Shown here one piece after another: positions 47,939-59,210 of a DNA stretch of 64,000 nt. This DNA is from Trichosporon coremiiforme. Its lineage: Eukaryota; Basidiomycota; Tremellomycetes; Trichosporonales; Trichosporonaceae. The translations under genes were made by a program, and so were the position numbers. Each line of letters opens with the position of its first letter. Position 1 is the stretch's first letter. The stretch covers positions 186,001 through 250,000 of the forward strand of contig BCJJ01000022.1 of NCBI GenBank assembly GCA_039545355.1, in the 5' to 3' direction. The notes beneath the pieces are model-generated. The model was not told the origin of the DNA and did not search any database. It was given only the letters and a program-made list of their open reading frames with translations.

Positions 47939-50900
47939 CTTACTGCTCGAGCCGGCAGCGGCCTGTGAGCCGCTCGCCGACGAGGGACTCGCCTGCGCCG
48001 TCGTTTTCGGACGGGGGGCGATTGGCCGCGGTAAGATTGCTCTCCTTCGTGATGCCGACGAACTTGTGGTGGTCGTAGACTGGGGACTATCCTTCGAGGC
48101 GGTTGACCGTGGAGACAACGCACCGAAGGGAGAGGTGTGATTTTCGGCAGAAATGGTGGCTGGAGATGAGGGCTAGATGGGCTAAGACGTCAGCAACGTT
48201 GCAGTGCGGGGGAAGGAGTGCGATGCCGACAGATGCCGCCGCCGGCGACTCGATAGGATGATGAGTAACCGGCGACCTTGGCCAAGACCTTTCGACTCGG
48301 TCAAGCAGCACAAGAGTGCAAGGAGTGCAGCGCAAGAGTACGTCGCTCGGAACAGCAGTTCGCGCGATCCTTTCTTAGGCGGGGCCAGTGTGCCAAAGTG
48401 CGGAGGCCGTGTGTGTCAAAGGACCGAGGAAGGTGACTGCTGGCTGACTCCGGGCGGCGTTCGCGTGACAAGCGTTGGTCCGAGGAAAGCGGCGGCAGCG
48501 AGTTGACTGACCTACGGTCGTCCGGAGAAAGATGCAGTTGACGATGAGAGATGCGGCCCCAGTCTCAGTCGCGCTAGAGCGCTATGGGCATGCGACTGAG
48601 CGGCAAAATATTGTGTAGGGGGGATGTGAGGGTGTGAGGGGTGTGAGGGGTGTGAGACGGGGGAGGGGGGGGGGGTGAAGCCTAAGGGGCCAGTGCAGGT
48701 GCAGGTCGTTGCTGGGCTGGGGCACTGGAATAGGGGGGAGACACTAACAGAGTAAAGAGACGGGAAGCAAAAGCTGCAAGCGTCGACGACCTTGCAAGCC
48801 TTGCTTGGCAGACTAGTGCTGCGTTAGCCCTCGTTGGAGGGGTGTTCGGGGCCGGGGCCTGGGTGGCCTTGCCTGGGTGAGAGGGAAGGCGGGCCGGGGG
48901 GAGGGGGTGTGTGGAATGGATCACGCGCGGGCAGCCGGAGGGCAGGCGAGGGCAGGGGGCGGGAGTAAGGACGAGGACGGCGGCGGAGTGTCGGGGTGAT
49001 GTCGCGATTGTGCGGGGAAGGTGGACAGAGGTGGATGCGGATCGTTATCTCTGACGAGTGTGGTGTGGCCGTGGTTGGAAGTGAGGGTCGAATCGAGTCG
49101 CAGTTCCTGGCTTAGTTGGGAGGGTGTTCGGGCGAGAGCGGATAGAGGACGGGTGTCCGGGCAAGTGGTGGTAGATCGGGGATGGCGTGGGAGTGTGAGT
49201 GTGCGTGTGCGTGTGCTGCGTGTGTGGTCAGAGTAGCCGATGGGAGAGGTAAAAGATTAGAGGAGCAGGACAGTCCAAGCACGCATGGTGTGCTCAACGA
49301 TCGAATCGGGCTGACCCGCTGGCCACTGGCTGACCTGGCTGGCTACTCCTTGGCCACTCATCCTAAGCGGAGACAATTGAGCGACCCGCAGCACAAGGTG
49401 GAGGCCGGCCGGGTGGGTGGGTCACCGTAGCCACCATACGCCCAAGGCACGACCAAGTGGCGCATGCGCCCTAGCTGGGCCTGACTTGACTTGGAGTTCA
49501 AACCGAGCCAGCCAGTGGCCAGCGAGCTGCCTGCGTGCCTCAGATCTGGCACCGGTAATAAGCCCCTAGGTCCCTCCTCGACACTCCAACTTTCGCTCAA
49601 CATGTAAGAAAGGAGTAGAGCATGCTTGGTCGCCGAACAACGCCATGCATTCAGCCCCGTCACAAGAGCATCAGAGCACGCACGACCACGGAATGCACAA
49701 TGGCGCAATGTGCCCCGTCAGCGCTCCAGCGCGCCAGCGCGCCAGCGCGACAACGATCCGTGAGCCCACAGCCGCCGGCTCCCCGGCCTGTCCGGCCGCC
49801 AGACGAGCTGTGGGCGGGGCTGGCTGGAGGTACCCGAGTCAGACCACCTTTCGGTTGGTGCTGTGCCTCTGCTTGTGCCTCAGAGCCAGCTGTGCCAGAC
49901 GTGCCTGCTTCTCTCGCTTGCCTCCTTCGTGTCCATTCAGCGTGTCCGAACGGCAGCAACGGCAGAAACCCAGCCATGCATTCGTGATTGGCGCCTGATC
50001 CGAAGTTCAACATGGGCATGTGACCAGCTCTCTCGCGATGTCGCTCCGCTATCTCCGCTGATTCTGGTGTGCGGGTCAACTATGCCCGGCACGCGGCGAC
50101 TTTCACGGCCCATTGGCTCCTGCTTGGCTCCTGCTCCCTGCCGGATCCTCATCCGAGCGCTCCGCAATGCACACCCGGCATGCTCGGTATCTAGCCAAAC
50201 GCAGACATTCCGGAGCCTGTAAACCCATGCCTGGCAGCTGGTGACAATGAGTGCACTGAGCAGTGCAACGAGCAGCGTTTCCTGGACCTTTGGCCATACC
50301 ATGGTCGTGCTGGATGGGAAGGAGGAACGGAGGAACGGATGGACTGTGTTATTGGCCCTTTGTCGGGCATGGATGCGGGGCACAATGCACAACAAAAAAG
50401 CACTGAGCAGTGATCACACAGTGCACGGTGATGAGTGACGCACGGCTCCTCCTTACGTGGGGTACATCAACGCTGCGCCGCGGCTGCTTGGAGGCCTTGC
50501 GGGCATCGATGCGGACCATGAAGAGCAAGAGTGAGGTCCGGGTAGTAAGCGAGGGCAAGGCACGTCGGCGTCGTTGTCGTGCTCAATCGAGGATGGCATT
50601 GGTCCTCGTTATTGCTGGCGCGCTGGCTGGGACACTGTATGCACCCTAGAGGCATGAGAGGATGGGCACGGTCATCACAATACTCTATTCCGAGCGGTCT
50701 CAGCCCCAAGGACGCCTTGCAGCGCGCCCCGAGCGCATGGAGCCGGCACGGCAACCAGTGAGGTTCCAGCGGCCAGCGGTAAGAGACGTTAACAGACGGA
50801 AGAGTGACGGAAGCTCTGGACGTGTTACGACGGAAAGCATCGGCGTAAGCTGGCGTTAACTGCTGGACCGGCGGCAGCGCGGCAGCGGCCAACGGCGCGG

Positions 50901-51803
50901 ACCGACGATTCCTATCTATCAAACAGTTCTTATCTCTGTATCTTTCCCCAGGAGCCAATCGGGTGACTGGTTGGGTTTTCAGCCCTGGATTCCTTAGGTA
51001 CCTTTTGGATTGAGTTTGGGTACTTTTTGGGACGAAGCCGACGCAGTCTTTGTGACTTGGGCGCATTCCGCCCGCCTTCAGGCTGTCATGTGTTCCGCGT
51101 GGCCCGCTTGACCGGGAGTATTACGTTGTATCCTTGAGCTGTTGGGCTAGCATATACCCGAGAGAATCGAGGAGTGGACAGAGGGGGATGAGAGACAGGA
51201 GGCAGGTGTGTGACCGTAACAGCCCCTGAGAGATCTACGCTGGTCTTCTCACAAATCATAACCCAGACCTGGGAGACCTGCCCGCAAAGCCAGCCCGCCG
51301 CTTAGCCACTCATACTCACGTTAATCAGCAGTGGCACACCGTGGCACGCCGTGGCCCTCAGTGGCGTTCAGAACGTCACTCTGCCGTCCAAGTTTCCGCT
51401 CAAGTCGGCTTTCTCGGCTTAATCGCATTGGGCCGTGTCGGTTTGGCCATCAAGCTGGGACTGCGGCAGTGCGCAGGTGGCGTCCAAGCCGTGCGCCGCA
51501 CACATAACGCCTCACAAAGTCAAGTCCGATATATCGTTACCCCTCCTGTGATCCTGTGGCCTGTAGCTGAACTACTGCGGTGTCCATGACTCACGCGGCT
51601 GACTCTATGGCTGACTGGACAGGCTGACCGGGAAGAGTTCAGGCTGATTGAACGGACGGCTACTGATGAACGGGTTCCATGGTCAAGAACAGACCCACTG
51701 GCATCGTGCTGGTTGGGACATTATATCGTGATAATACAACACATTCGAGCTCTCCCCGGTCTTCAAGGCATGTCGATCGCTGTCCTCAGCCTAGGGCTGG
51801 CGG
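47939..51803. promoter_or_regulatory. 3.9-kb gene-free region upstream of GAT1 and downstream of SEC15
   Basis: Long upstream region of GAT1. It holds G-rich sequence at 48605-48680 and many short open frames without codon bias. There are a few TTATC/GATA words (near 49045 and in TATCTATC / CTTATCTC around 50915-50935) that could serve GATA autoregulation, but their number is not beyond chance by eye. No gene recognised on either strand. Confidence 0.5.
48620..48676. repeat. G-rich GTGAGGGGT tandem repeat ending in a G run
   Basis: Repeated GTGAGGGTGT / GAGGGGTGT units, then GGGGGAGGGGGGGGGG. Several G runs could form a G-quadruplex upstream of GAT1; that is inference. Confidence 0.6.
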
Positions 51804-54704
51804 CTAGCGGAACCGCGACACAGTCTCGGCCTCGGCCCTACGCCGCTCCGCCTTGCTGTTGTTACCCATGGCGGCGGCACCGGCGGACAGCTTGCCGAGC
51901 ATGGTGGCGAGACGCTGCGACTTGACAGCCCGGTACGAGAGCTCGCGCACCGAGGGCTCCATGTAGGCGTTCACGGCCTCGTCGAGGATGAGCTTGATGG
52001 ACTGGATGTTAGCTAGAGATTAACGGCGCTGGAAGCTTGCACGCCATGCCCAAGCCTGACCAGCATCGGCCGCTTGGGTACCCGTTTTCGCCGTGCCAAG
52101 CCCACCATCGACGCCTCCGAGCGCGGCAGGAGTTGGCGCTCGCGGATGGCGTTCGAGGCGTAGGCGGAGGAGGGGCTTCGAAATGTTCCGCTCGCTTCAC
52201 TCACCAGTTTGACCTCGTCGAACACATGGTCCAGCCCCGGTCGGTCGAGGCGCCCAATCTCCGTCTGGATGTAGGTGACATCGTTGAAGACGTAGGCGAG
52301 GGCGGCCTCGTTGTACCGCGGCACCTCGCGACCGCACAGCGTGTCCTGTCTGTTAGCTAAGCCGCAATGACGCTAGCTCACCATGAACCACTTGTTGATC
52401 AGGGCGAGCGCGTTGCCGTACACATGCGTCTTGACCGACTCGTTCAGGCCAAACAGCACAGAGTCGACGTTCGCCGTCAGGAACGTGATCATCTCGAACA
52501 CATACGTGCTCGGCTCGTGCTGTGCCGGCGGGCTTCCGCGGGGAAGCCACGTGTACTCTGCTAAGTCGAAGAAGGAGTCGAGCTTGGACGCGATGTAACT
52601 GTCGATCCGGTTCTGCGCCAGCTTGAGCGTATCCGCGAACGAGTGCGCGGACGACAGCGTCACTGGGCCACCGCGCTGTGAGGCACTGCATGTCAGTTGC
52701 AGATCCGGCTAAGTACAACTCACCGAAGGTTCATCAGCACGCTCTCTAGCTCGTCACACGCCGTCGCAAAGTGCTCCAGGTTGATGACGACCTGGGCCAG
52801 CTGCGACAGGTTGCTCATGCTCTTCAGACGCCGAGCGATCTGCTTGCTGACGTTATCAGTGAGCAGGTCGTCGAGCGATTTGCGCAGCACCTCGTCGATA
52901 TCCACATGGTGCTGCGCAACGCCGTCCGCGAACTGATAGAACTGCTCCACGAAGCTGCGGATGTTGATGCAGCACATCGGGTACGTCTGGGAGAACGGCA
53001 TCGCCTGCGGGAAGCCTTGCCTGTTACGTCAGTCACTTCCGGGCGTGCACAACTTACATAGCAAGCTGCTCCACTTCGCCCGCCGCGAACCAACACACTC
53101 CGGCGACCTGCTCGAACTCCTGTGTCGTGTTCACCATCATCGGCATGTTGTCATCGTCGGAAACAATGTGGTTGAAGTCGGCACTGAACTTGCGCACCAG
53201 CAGCTCCGAATAGCGCTCGAATAGCGTGATGAGCAGGCCGTTCAGCTCCGTGACGTCGTAGCCGTGACCCTGCAGAGTCTGCACGAAGAGCAGGATGTTA
53301 CGCTTGCTCTCCAGGAAGATCTCGAGCTCACTGCATCCCTTCAGGCCTTGGCCGACGACGTCCATGATGCGCCGGCACATCTCATCCCAGAGGTCGTCCA
53401 CGTCTCGCCGTGACCGGAAGTCTGGCGCGGAGCGAAGGACGTGAGCCTCGATGATGAAGAAGCCAACGAGCTCCTGGATCAGGTAGGGAAGGTTCGCCTT
53501 GAGCGTTTCTGGTGTCGTCGCTGCCCTCGACGAGAGAATCAGGTTGGCTTGTGTCTGCGGGTTAGTTGAAGCACATACAGAAACCCACCTTTCGGTCCTC
53601 CTGATAATTTCTCTGTAATTCTGACTTGGCGTCCAGCGCCTCGTAAATATGGATACACTGGTAGAGCGGTCTAAAGTCTATCTTGATCTGCTCGTTGTCG
53701 AGTGCGTTGACTGCAAGATCAGTGCTGCACGTGGCTCGAACTCCTAGCACACTCACACTCGGTGCGCTCATTGTTGACGAGCTCCAGGGCCCCTCCGATG
53801 TTCGCTAACCGGATGTTACCATCCTTCTCCCTCCTGGCTCGCCAGCGCTTGATACGGCTGTCCATGTGCTTCAGAGCGAGCTTCCCGACTAAGGCGCTCG
53901 ATTCACGGATGTCAAACAGCCACGACTTCGTGCCCGCTGTCACGGCATCCTTGATCGAGAGTCGCAGTGACGGCAGAGATGAGATGAGATGTAAGTAGAA
54001 CGGGGTGTTGGAGATAGACGGAGGCGGCAGATGTGACAGATCCTCCAGCATCTGGACGTCAGCTAGGAGCCTCGAACGCGAGTTTACCCTCAGCGCTCCC
54101 CAGTACTTCCCCTCTCGCGTCAGCTCGCCAACACGGTGGACGAGATCAAGCAGACGGAGACAGGTTTGAAGCGTCTCGATCGCGTCGTCCATATTCCTCG
54201 CGACCTTCTTCTGCTCAATGAGAGCTCGTTTCTGCATACGTTAGCTTGCCAGAGGGAAGGTACTCACCTTCTCTCCCAGCGCTCGTCCGACATCGCCCAT
54301 CTGCCCGTCGAGCTCGCCGATGCGTTTCCGCAGATGGCTCGTACCCTGCCTCACGGTCGACAGAGTGAGGACAGAGGAGACAAAGTCCTGTCTGGTCAGT
54401 CTTCCCCGCATCATCGCCTTGGCGTACCTCATAGTTGGTCTCGCATATCTGCTCAATCTCGCGCTCCTTCTCCTCGACGAAGCGGTCCAAGCTGTTCAGA
54501 TACAGCTGTTCGCTTTCACTCTCCTGGATGGTTTTGATTAACGGAGTGAGAGCTTCAAAGTTCTCCGTAGTTGCCGACGTGGGGTCGAGAGTGATCTGTC
54601 CTGTCAGCTCGAATTACCGAGGACGTTCCAGCTGATCGACTAACCTGCTGGAGCTGGAGCTCAAGCTCCGCACTTGAGAATGTCGGGCGTTGTTTTCGGT
54701 TCAT
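51804..54704 (-). CDS. SEC15: exocyst subunit Sec15
   Basis: Exocyst component binding the Rab Sec4 and tethering secretory vesicles to the plasma membrane. Ten exons (54704-54645, 54595-54428, 54387-54268, 54231-53757, 53710-53589, 53554-53058, 53020-52724, 52685-52382, 52345-52205, 52001-51804) give 793 residues, normal for fungi. The coiled-coil N-terminus (FVEEKEREIEQICETNYE) leads to EFNALDNEQIKIDFRPLYQC then IHIYEAL, DDLWDEMCRRIMDVVG and DDDNMPMMVNTTQEFE. It continues with QAMPFSQTYPMCCINIRSFV, then VVINLEHFATACDELESVLM, all matching Sec15. The C-terminal helices include LDEAVNAYMEPSVRELSYRA. The last intron is 197 nt, longer than the others. Exon 2 uses the distal of two close acceptors. 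Confidence 0.93.
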
Positions 54705-55934
54705 GGTGGCTCACACGCTTGCGCGATAGCAGTGTTCTGCTCAATGGCGCAAGTGGGGAGCTGGTTCTGACGATAGCGTCGTGTAGAGAGCGGGTGGTGG
54801 TTTTGGACTGCGCGCTCGCTGCAACGACGTGCTGGTCGATGCTTCAGCCCGGAGCCTGGGGGTAGACTGCGTCATGTGCGTGTGCAGCGCGCGGCGCGTC
54901 CCTGGCGCCAGACTGAGTGGTGACAACCACGTGGATTTGCTTCCGTATGTTGACAAGCTAGGACTGGGACAAGATCGGCTGGTGGCAAAGGGCCTGGAAT
55001 GCGCCCCCGGGCTGTCGACGATCAACCGTTTCCCATCTCGAGCATGACACTCGTCTCCCACACCTCACCGCAACAGCACGATCACGCATGCCCCTTGCAC
55101 CTTCCCCCTCGCGTACCGGTTAACCATGACAACGTCTTCCAACGCCCCGTCGCTACCACCTGTGTGCACTGCAGTGTGACACACAGCCATGGACGCCCTG
55201 TTGGATGCTCGCCGTTTCGTGCCGACGAGTGAGACATTGCACACAAGTCTACGCTTCACATTTCGCAGGTTCGCACTCGGTCTGTGCTACATGCACGCTG
55301 TGCTTCCCTCCCGCATCCCGCAGCCGCTCGTGATTAACTTCTTTCTAACGCATGCTCATCACCGCTGCCATGCTTGCCATGTGCATGGTTGGTCGACCAC
55401 GGAATCAGATCCAAGTCTCAAGCGCGAGTGTGTCGGCAAGCGAGCAGGCGCCAGGCGTGTCGCTCGGGACGCGACGACGCACCAGTGACCCAGAGGTACC
55501 AGAGGTTCGGGGTCCCAGATGTCCCAGGTTCGCGCCGTTGTTGTTTCTAAGCTCTGGATCCGCCGACTGATGCTCTGACGCCGTCCCCCTCAATCATCCA
55601 CTGACTCCCGTATCACCGCAATCTCATCACCACTCAATCTCCTCAACATCATCATCATTCTCGCATCCTCCACCCATCCCTTCCACTCCCCCTCAAGCAC
55701 GTCGGTCACCATCACCAACCCCATACATACGTCCGCGTTCCCGCCTGCTCACTCCCCACACCACGCACCCCGCTCGCGCGCTCGCAGGACACGCGGCACG
55801 CCCGCTGCACTTGCGTGCCTTGCGTACCTTCTCTTGGACCCCCCAGCTCAGACGACCTTCCCCCAACGCCACTCGCTTCACGTCTCTTTACGCATCTTCG
55901 TCAACCAGAGCGTTCTTCACATGTTCACTTCACA
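54705..55934. promoter_or_regulatory. divergent promoter region of SEC15 and the Mei2-like gene
   Basis: 1.23 kb. The MEI2-like side has a long C- and CT-rich leader (about 55580-55930) with repeated CATC/CACC words. Open frames here lack codon bias. No specific site recognised. Confidence 0.45.
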
Positions 55935-58704
55935 ATGAGCTCCATCAACTCAACTCCCTCGTCGGTAAGTGTCGCACGCCATTGTTCGGACATCGATTGT
56001 GCGGAAGGCGCGAAGATCCATAAGGAGCCGACCTTCAATGATGCTCAGCGCCCGTCATGCCGACGACGGATGTGGAGGCCAACAACACTCACGATTTCGT
56101 CTTCCTCGGTTCCAAGTGTGCGACCTGCTGACCCTTCCTCACAGTGTGTGCTCATGTTGACCACGCCTCCTGAAGAGAAGTGTCCAGCGTTGCCATCTGT
56201 CACCTCTGATTCCCCGTACGTATCACCGGGCTCTCAATGTATGAAGACTAACATGCACATCAGTCCGCTGTTGCGCACGTCTCCGGCACTCGAAGAGTCT
56301 CAGAGCCTGGCGGGGTCTAGGGACGCCAAGAACGACATTTCCAGGTCTTCCTCCAGGCTTTCACTTTCCGCCGTAAGTGCTAGGCGATATGTCCTAGCTG
56401 ATGACCAGTTGCAGCAGCTACTGCCAGACTTGGTCCCCAATGACGAAATGAACGGCATCCATGAGCAACAGGGTGGATCGGTGAGCTTGGCTATGTGGCT
56501 ATGCGGTGCATCAACTGATCTGTACAGTCCAGCCGCAGGGAAGGCGCCCGTCGCCGCCGTCCTCCTTCCCCGCTGAAGGGTTTTGAGACGTACTCCTCGC
56601 ATACTTACCAACCCTGCAATAGCTCGATGAGTACACCAGGATCCCACGCTTCAGCTGTGCCAGTGACACCCCATGCACTGCGCGGCGACGGGATCTGGCC
56701 CAGTTCTGAGTTCTCGCCTGCGACGACGTTCTCGCCGTTCGACAGCTCGCATTTCGAGGCTCCGGACCTCGCGAGGAAGGTCAAAGACATTACAAGGTCG
56801 CCTCCGTTTGTTAACGAGACCACTATTGGCCACCACCTTCTTGTTCGTAATGAGCCATTCCGAACACTGACAACAGGTCTCCGACATCCCAATCTCAGTC
56901 CCGAAGGAAGAGTTTCAGCTGTTCATCTCCGTGCGGCCGACATACAACGTAGCACACTGCTAACGGCTCAGGAACTCTCCCCCTACCGTGCTATTCTCGT
57001 CCGTCATTTGGAGACCCACGGCTTCGTTATCCTTTGCTTCCACGACTCCCGCGACACAATGAAGGTTTACAACAAGCTGCTCATCAGCTCTGTCCGCTTC
57101 AACCGCGCCTTGGGACCAGTCTCTCTGCAGTGCACCGCCATCCACAAGGACGTTGTTCGAGCGGTGAGACCGGCCCCTTCGCTTCATGCTCTAACGCCAG
57201 ATCGACGGTACTGCCGACGACTTCTTCGAGAAAGTCTGGAAAGATTCGAACCCTTGCATCGATGCTACCGTGAAAGGCGCTGTTACGGTTGCAGGAGTTA
57301 AGGTGCGTTACGGGCGCTGTTGCAGGACTGACTCTCAGACCATCCTTGGCCGCATGGGTGATCTGCGTCACTTCAAGGGGGATTCAGCTGGAACAGTACG
57401 TGCTCTGGCAAAGCGATACTGACCGTAGACTTTCCGTGCCGAGTACTACGATGCTCGTGCGGCGGCAAAGGCTGTGCAGGTCCTGGATGGCGCTCAGATC
57501 GGAGACTTCAAGTTCACGGTCAGGAGCACGTCAGACAAGGAAGGCGATCCATTCCTCAGCCGACCCATCTCTCCGTCCACGCTGCCCCAGTCTTTCTCCG
57601 CTCGCCAATACACCTTTGCGTCCGCCGCGTACGAAAATCAGCAGCTTAACCAGACTTTCCTGGACGCGCCGAATCAACGCACTGACGCATTTAGGCCGTC
57701 TGCCAGCGCCCCTCGCACCGCTTCGCGATTCACGCGCAGCTTCAGCAACAGCTTCGACGTGTCGCAGACTCAGCCCCCTAGCCCGACTGTTCGATCGGCC
57801 ATTTCCCGAACCCACTCTGTGTCAGCGGGTACCGCAGACTGGGCTCGGATCACTCGCAACGGCACGCATGATGAGCCTCGCCTTCAAAGCCAGACCCAGA
57901 CTCCTCGTTGGTCAGATCCTGTTCTGCTCCAGAGCATGCTTGACCAGATGGGCGTGACCGCTCGCGCGTACCAGCACACCTCTGTTCAACAGCCGGTGGT
58001 GCCTCACAACCCTCAAGCCATTCCTGCGGAGAATCTCATCCACAGGGACAGGATCCTTAATGGACTCGACAAGCGCACCACTGTCATGATTAAGGACGTC
58101 CCCAACAAGCTCTCGCGGGAGGAGCTCGTTAGCATCCTCCGCGAAGTTGTGCCGAACGAGTTTGACTTTGTCTACCTGCGCTTCGACTTCAACAACCACT
58201 GCAATGTCGGATACGCCTTTGTCAACTTCACTTCTATCCAGGCTCTGCTCACCTTCGTGGAGCTCAAGGCCGGCAGAAAGTGGAACCTGTTCGCCAGTGA
58301 GAAGGTGCTGCAGGTAAGCTTTCTCTCAGCAGGTATGGCAGCTGACTTGCAGGTCTCGTACGCCAACATCCAAGGAAAGGCGAGCCTCATCACAAAGTTC
58401 AGGTGAGTACGAGATGCATCCGAGCTCTGCTGACAACCAGAAACTCGCACGTCATGGATGCTCTCGAGGAGTGGCGTCCGCAGATCTTCTACTCTGACGG
58501 CGCATTGAAAGGCCAGCCGGTGAGTTCCAGTGCGGGGCCAGACCAGTAACTGACGGCCAGGAGCCCTTCCCCGAGGCAGACCATCCCGCGAGGTACCAGC
58601 AGCGCGGCTCCTTCTCTCGCGCGTCCTATGTGACCGGCGTTTCGGGGAGTAACGGTGGCAGCACCAGTGCCGGCCACAACCCTTATCGCCAGGCTGCCGC
58701 TTGA
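55935..58704 (+). CDS. Mei2-like RNA-binding protein
   Basis: RNA-binding regulator related to fission yeast Mei2 (meiosis entry) and plant Mei2-like proteins. Eleven exons (55935-55964, 56145-56215, 56264-56372, 56409-56480, 56528-57163, 57201-57302, 57339-57395, 57429-58313, 58353-58402, 58441-58519, 58561-58704) give 744 residues. An RRM-like domain begins YRAILVRHLETHGFVILCFH. A second follows with AEYYDARAAAKAVQVLDG. The C-terminal Mei2-type RRM is intact: RTTVMIKDVPNKLSREELV, then YLRFDFNNHCNVGYAFVNF and KVLQVSYANIQGKASLITKF. This RRM is the family's diagnostic feature. The N-terminus is Ser/Pro-rich; the acceptor of exon 2 is the least certain boundary. The tail is Gly/Ser-rich. Confidence 0.9.
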
Positions 58705-59210
58705 TCGAATCTCCCTCTGACCTCTGTATCGACTTCAAATCGCATAAGACTCATCTCTCACGCTTTGCAATTACCACCGGCCAGTGTTGTTTTCTTCTTC
58801 TTCGCATACAAACTTTGTTCGTGCTGTTGTCGCAGCCTACGGCCTAGCGCTATCTTCTTCTTCCACCCTTGAGAATCCAAGTGTCCCATTTTGGTTCCAC
58901 TCTTGAAAGAGAACACCTTGTTTCCTTCCGCCACACCTTTCCATTCCCCCCCATCTTAGTCCTGTATCATAGCAACTTCCCGCACAATCTCGACCCGCAT
59001 GTCAGTGTGCACTCGTATCATCAAGCTTGGGTAGCTAATCTGTATGTATACATTGCCCGAGCGATTAGAAAGCAGTGGGCCCGAAAGTATTGTAATATGA
59101 TTGATCTAATTTATAACGCTTGCTACCGATGCTACTGATTGTGGATACTGATGCTACTAAATGTTCTATACCGCTACTACTACTATCACAATTGACTTCT
59201 GATCTGTCTT
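58705..59210. other. intergenic region between convergent genes
   Basis: 506 bp of AT-richer sequence holding the 3' ends of the Mei2-like gene (plus) and the Zn2Cys6 factor gene (minus). No gene seen. Confidence 0.6.

Noticed and set aside
55815..56144. Extending the Mei2-like protein upstream through the open frame before 56145
   Set aside because: The frame is open from 55815 but starts at an ATG-less or leader region with CT-rich, unbiased codons. A short first exon at 55935 with a GTAAGT donor explains it better.
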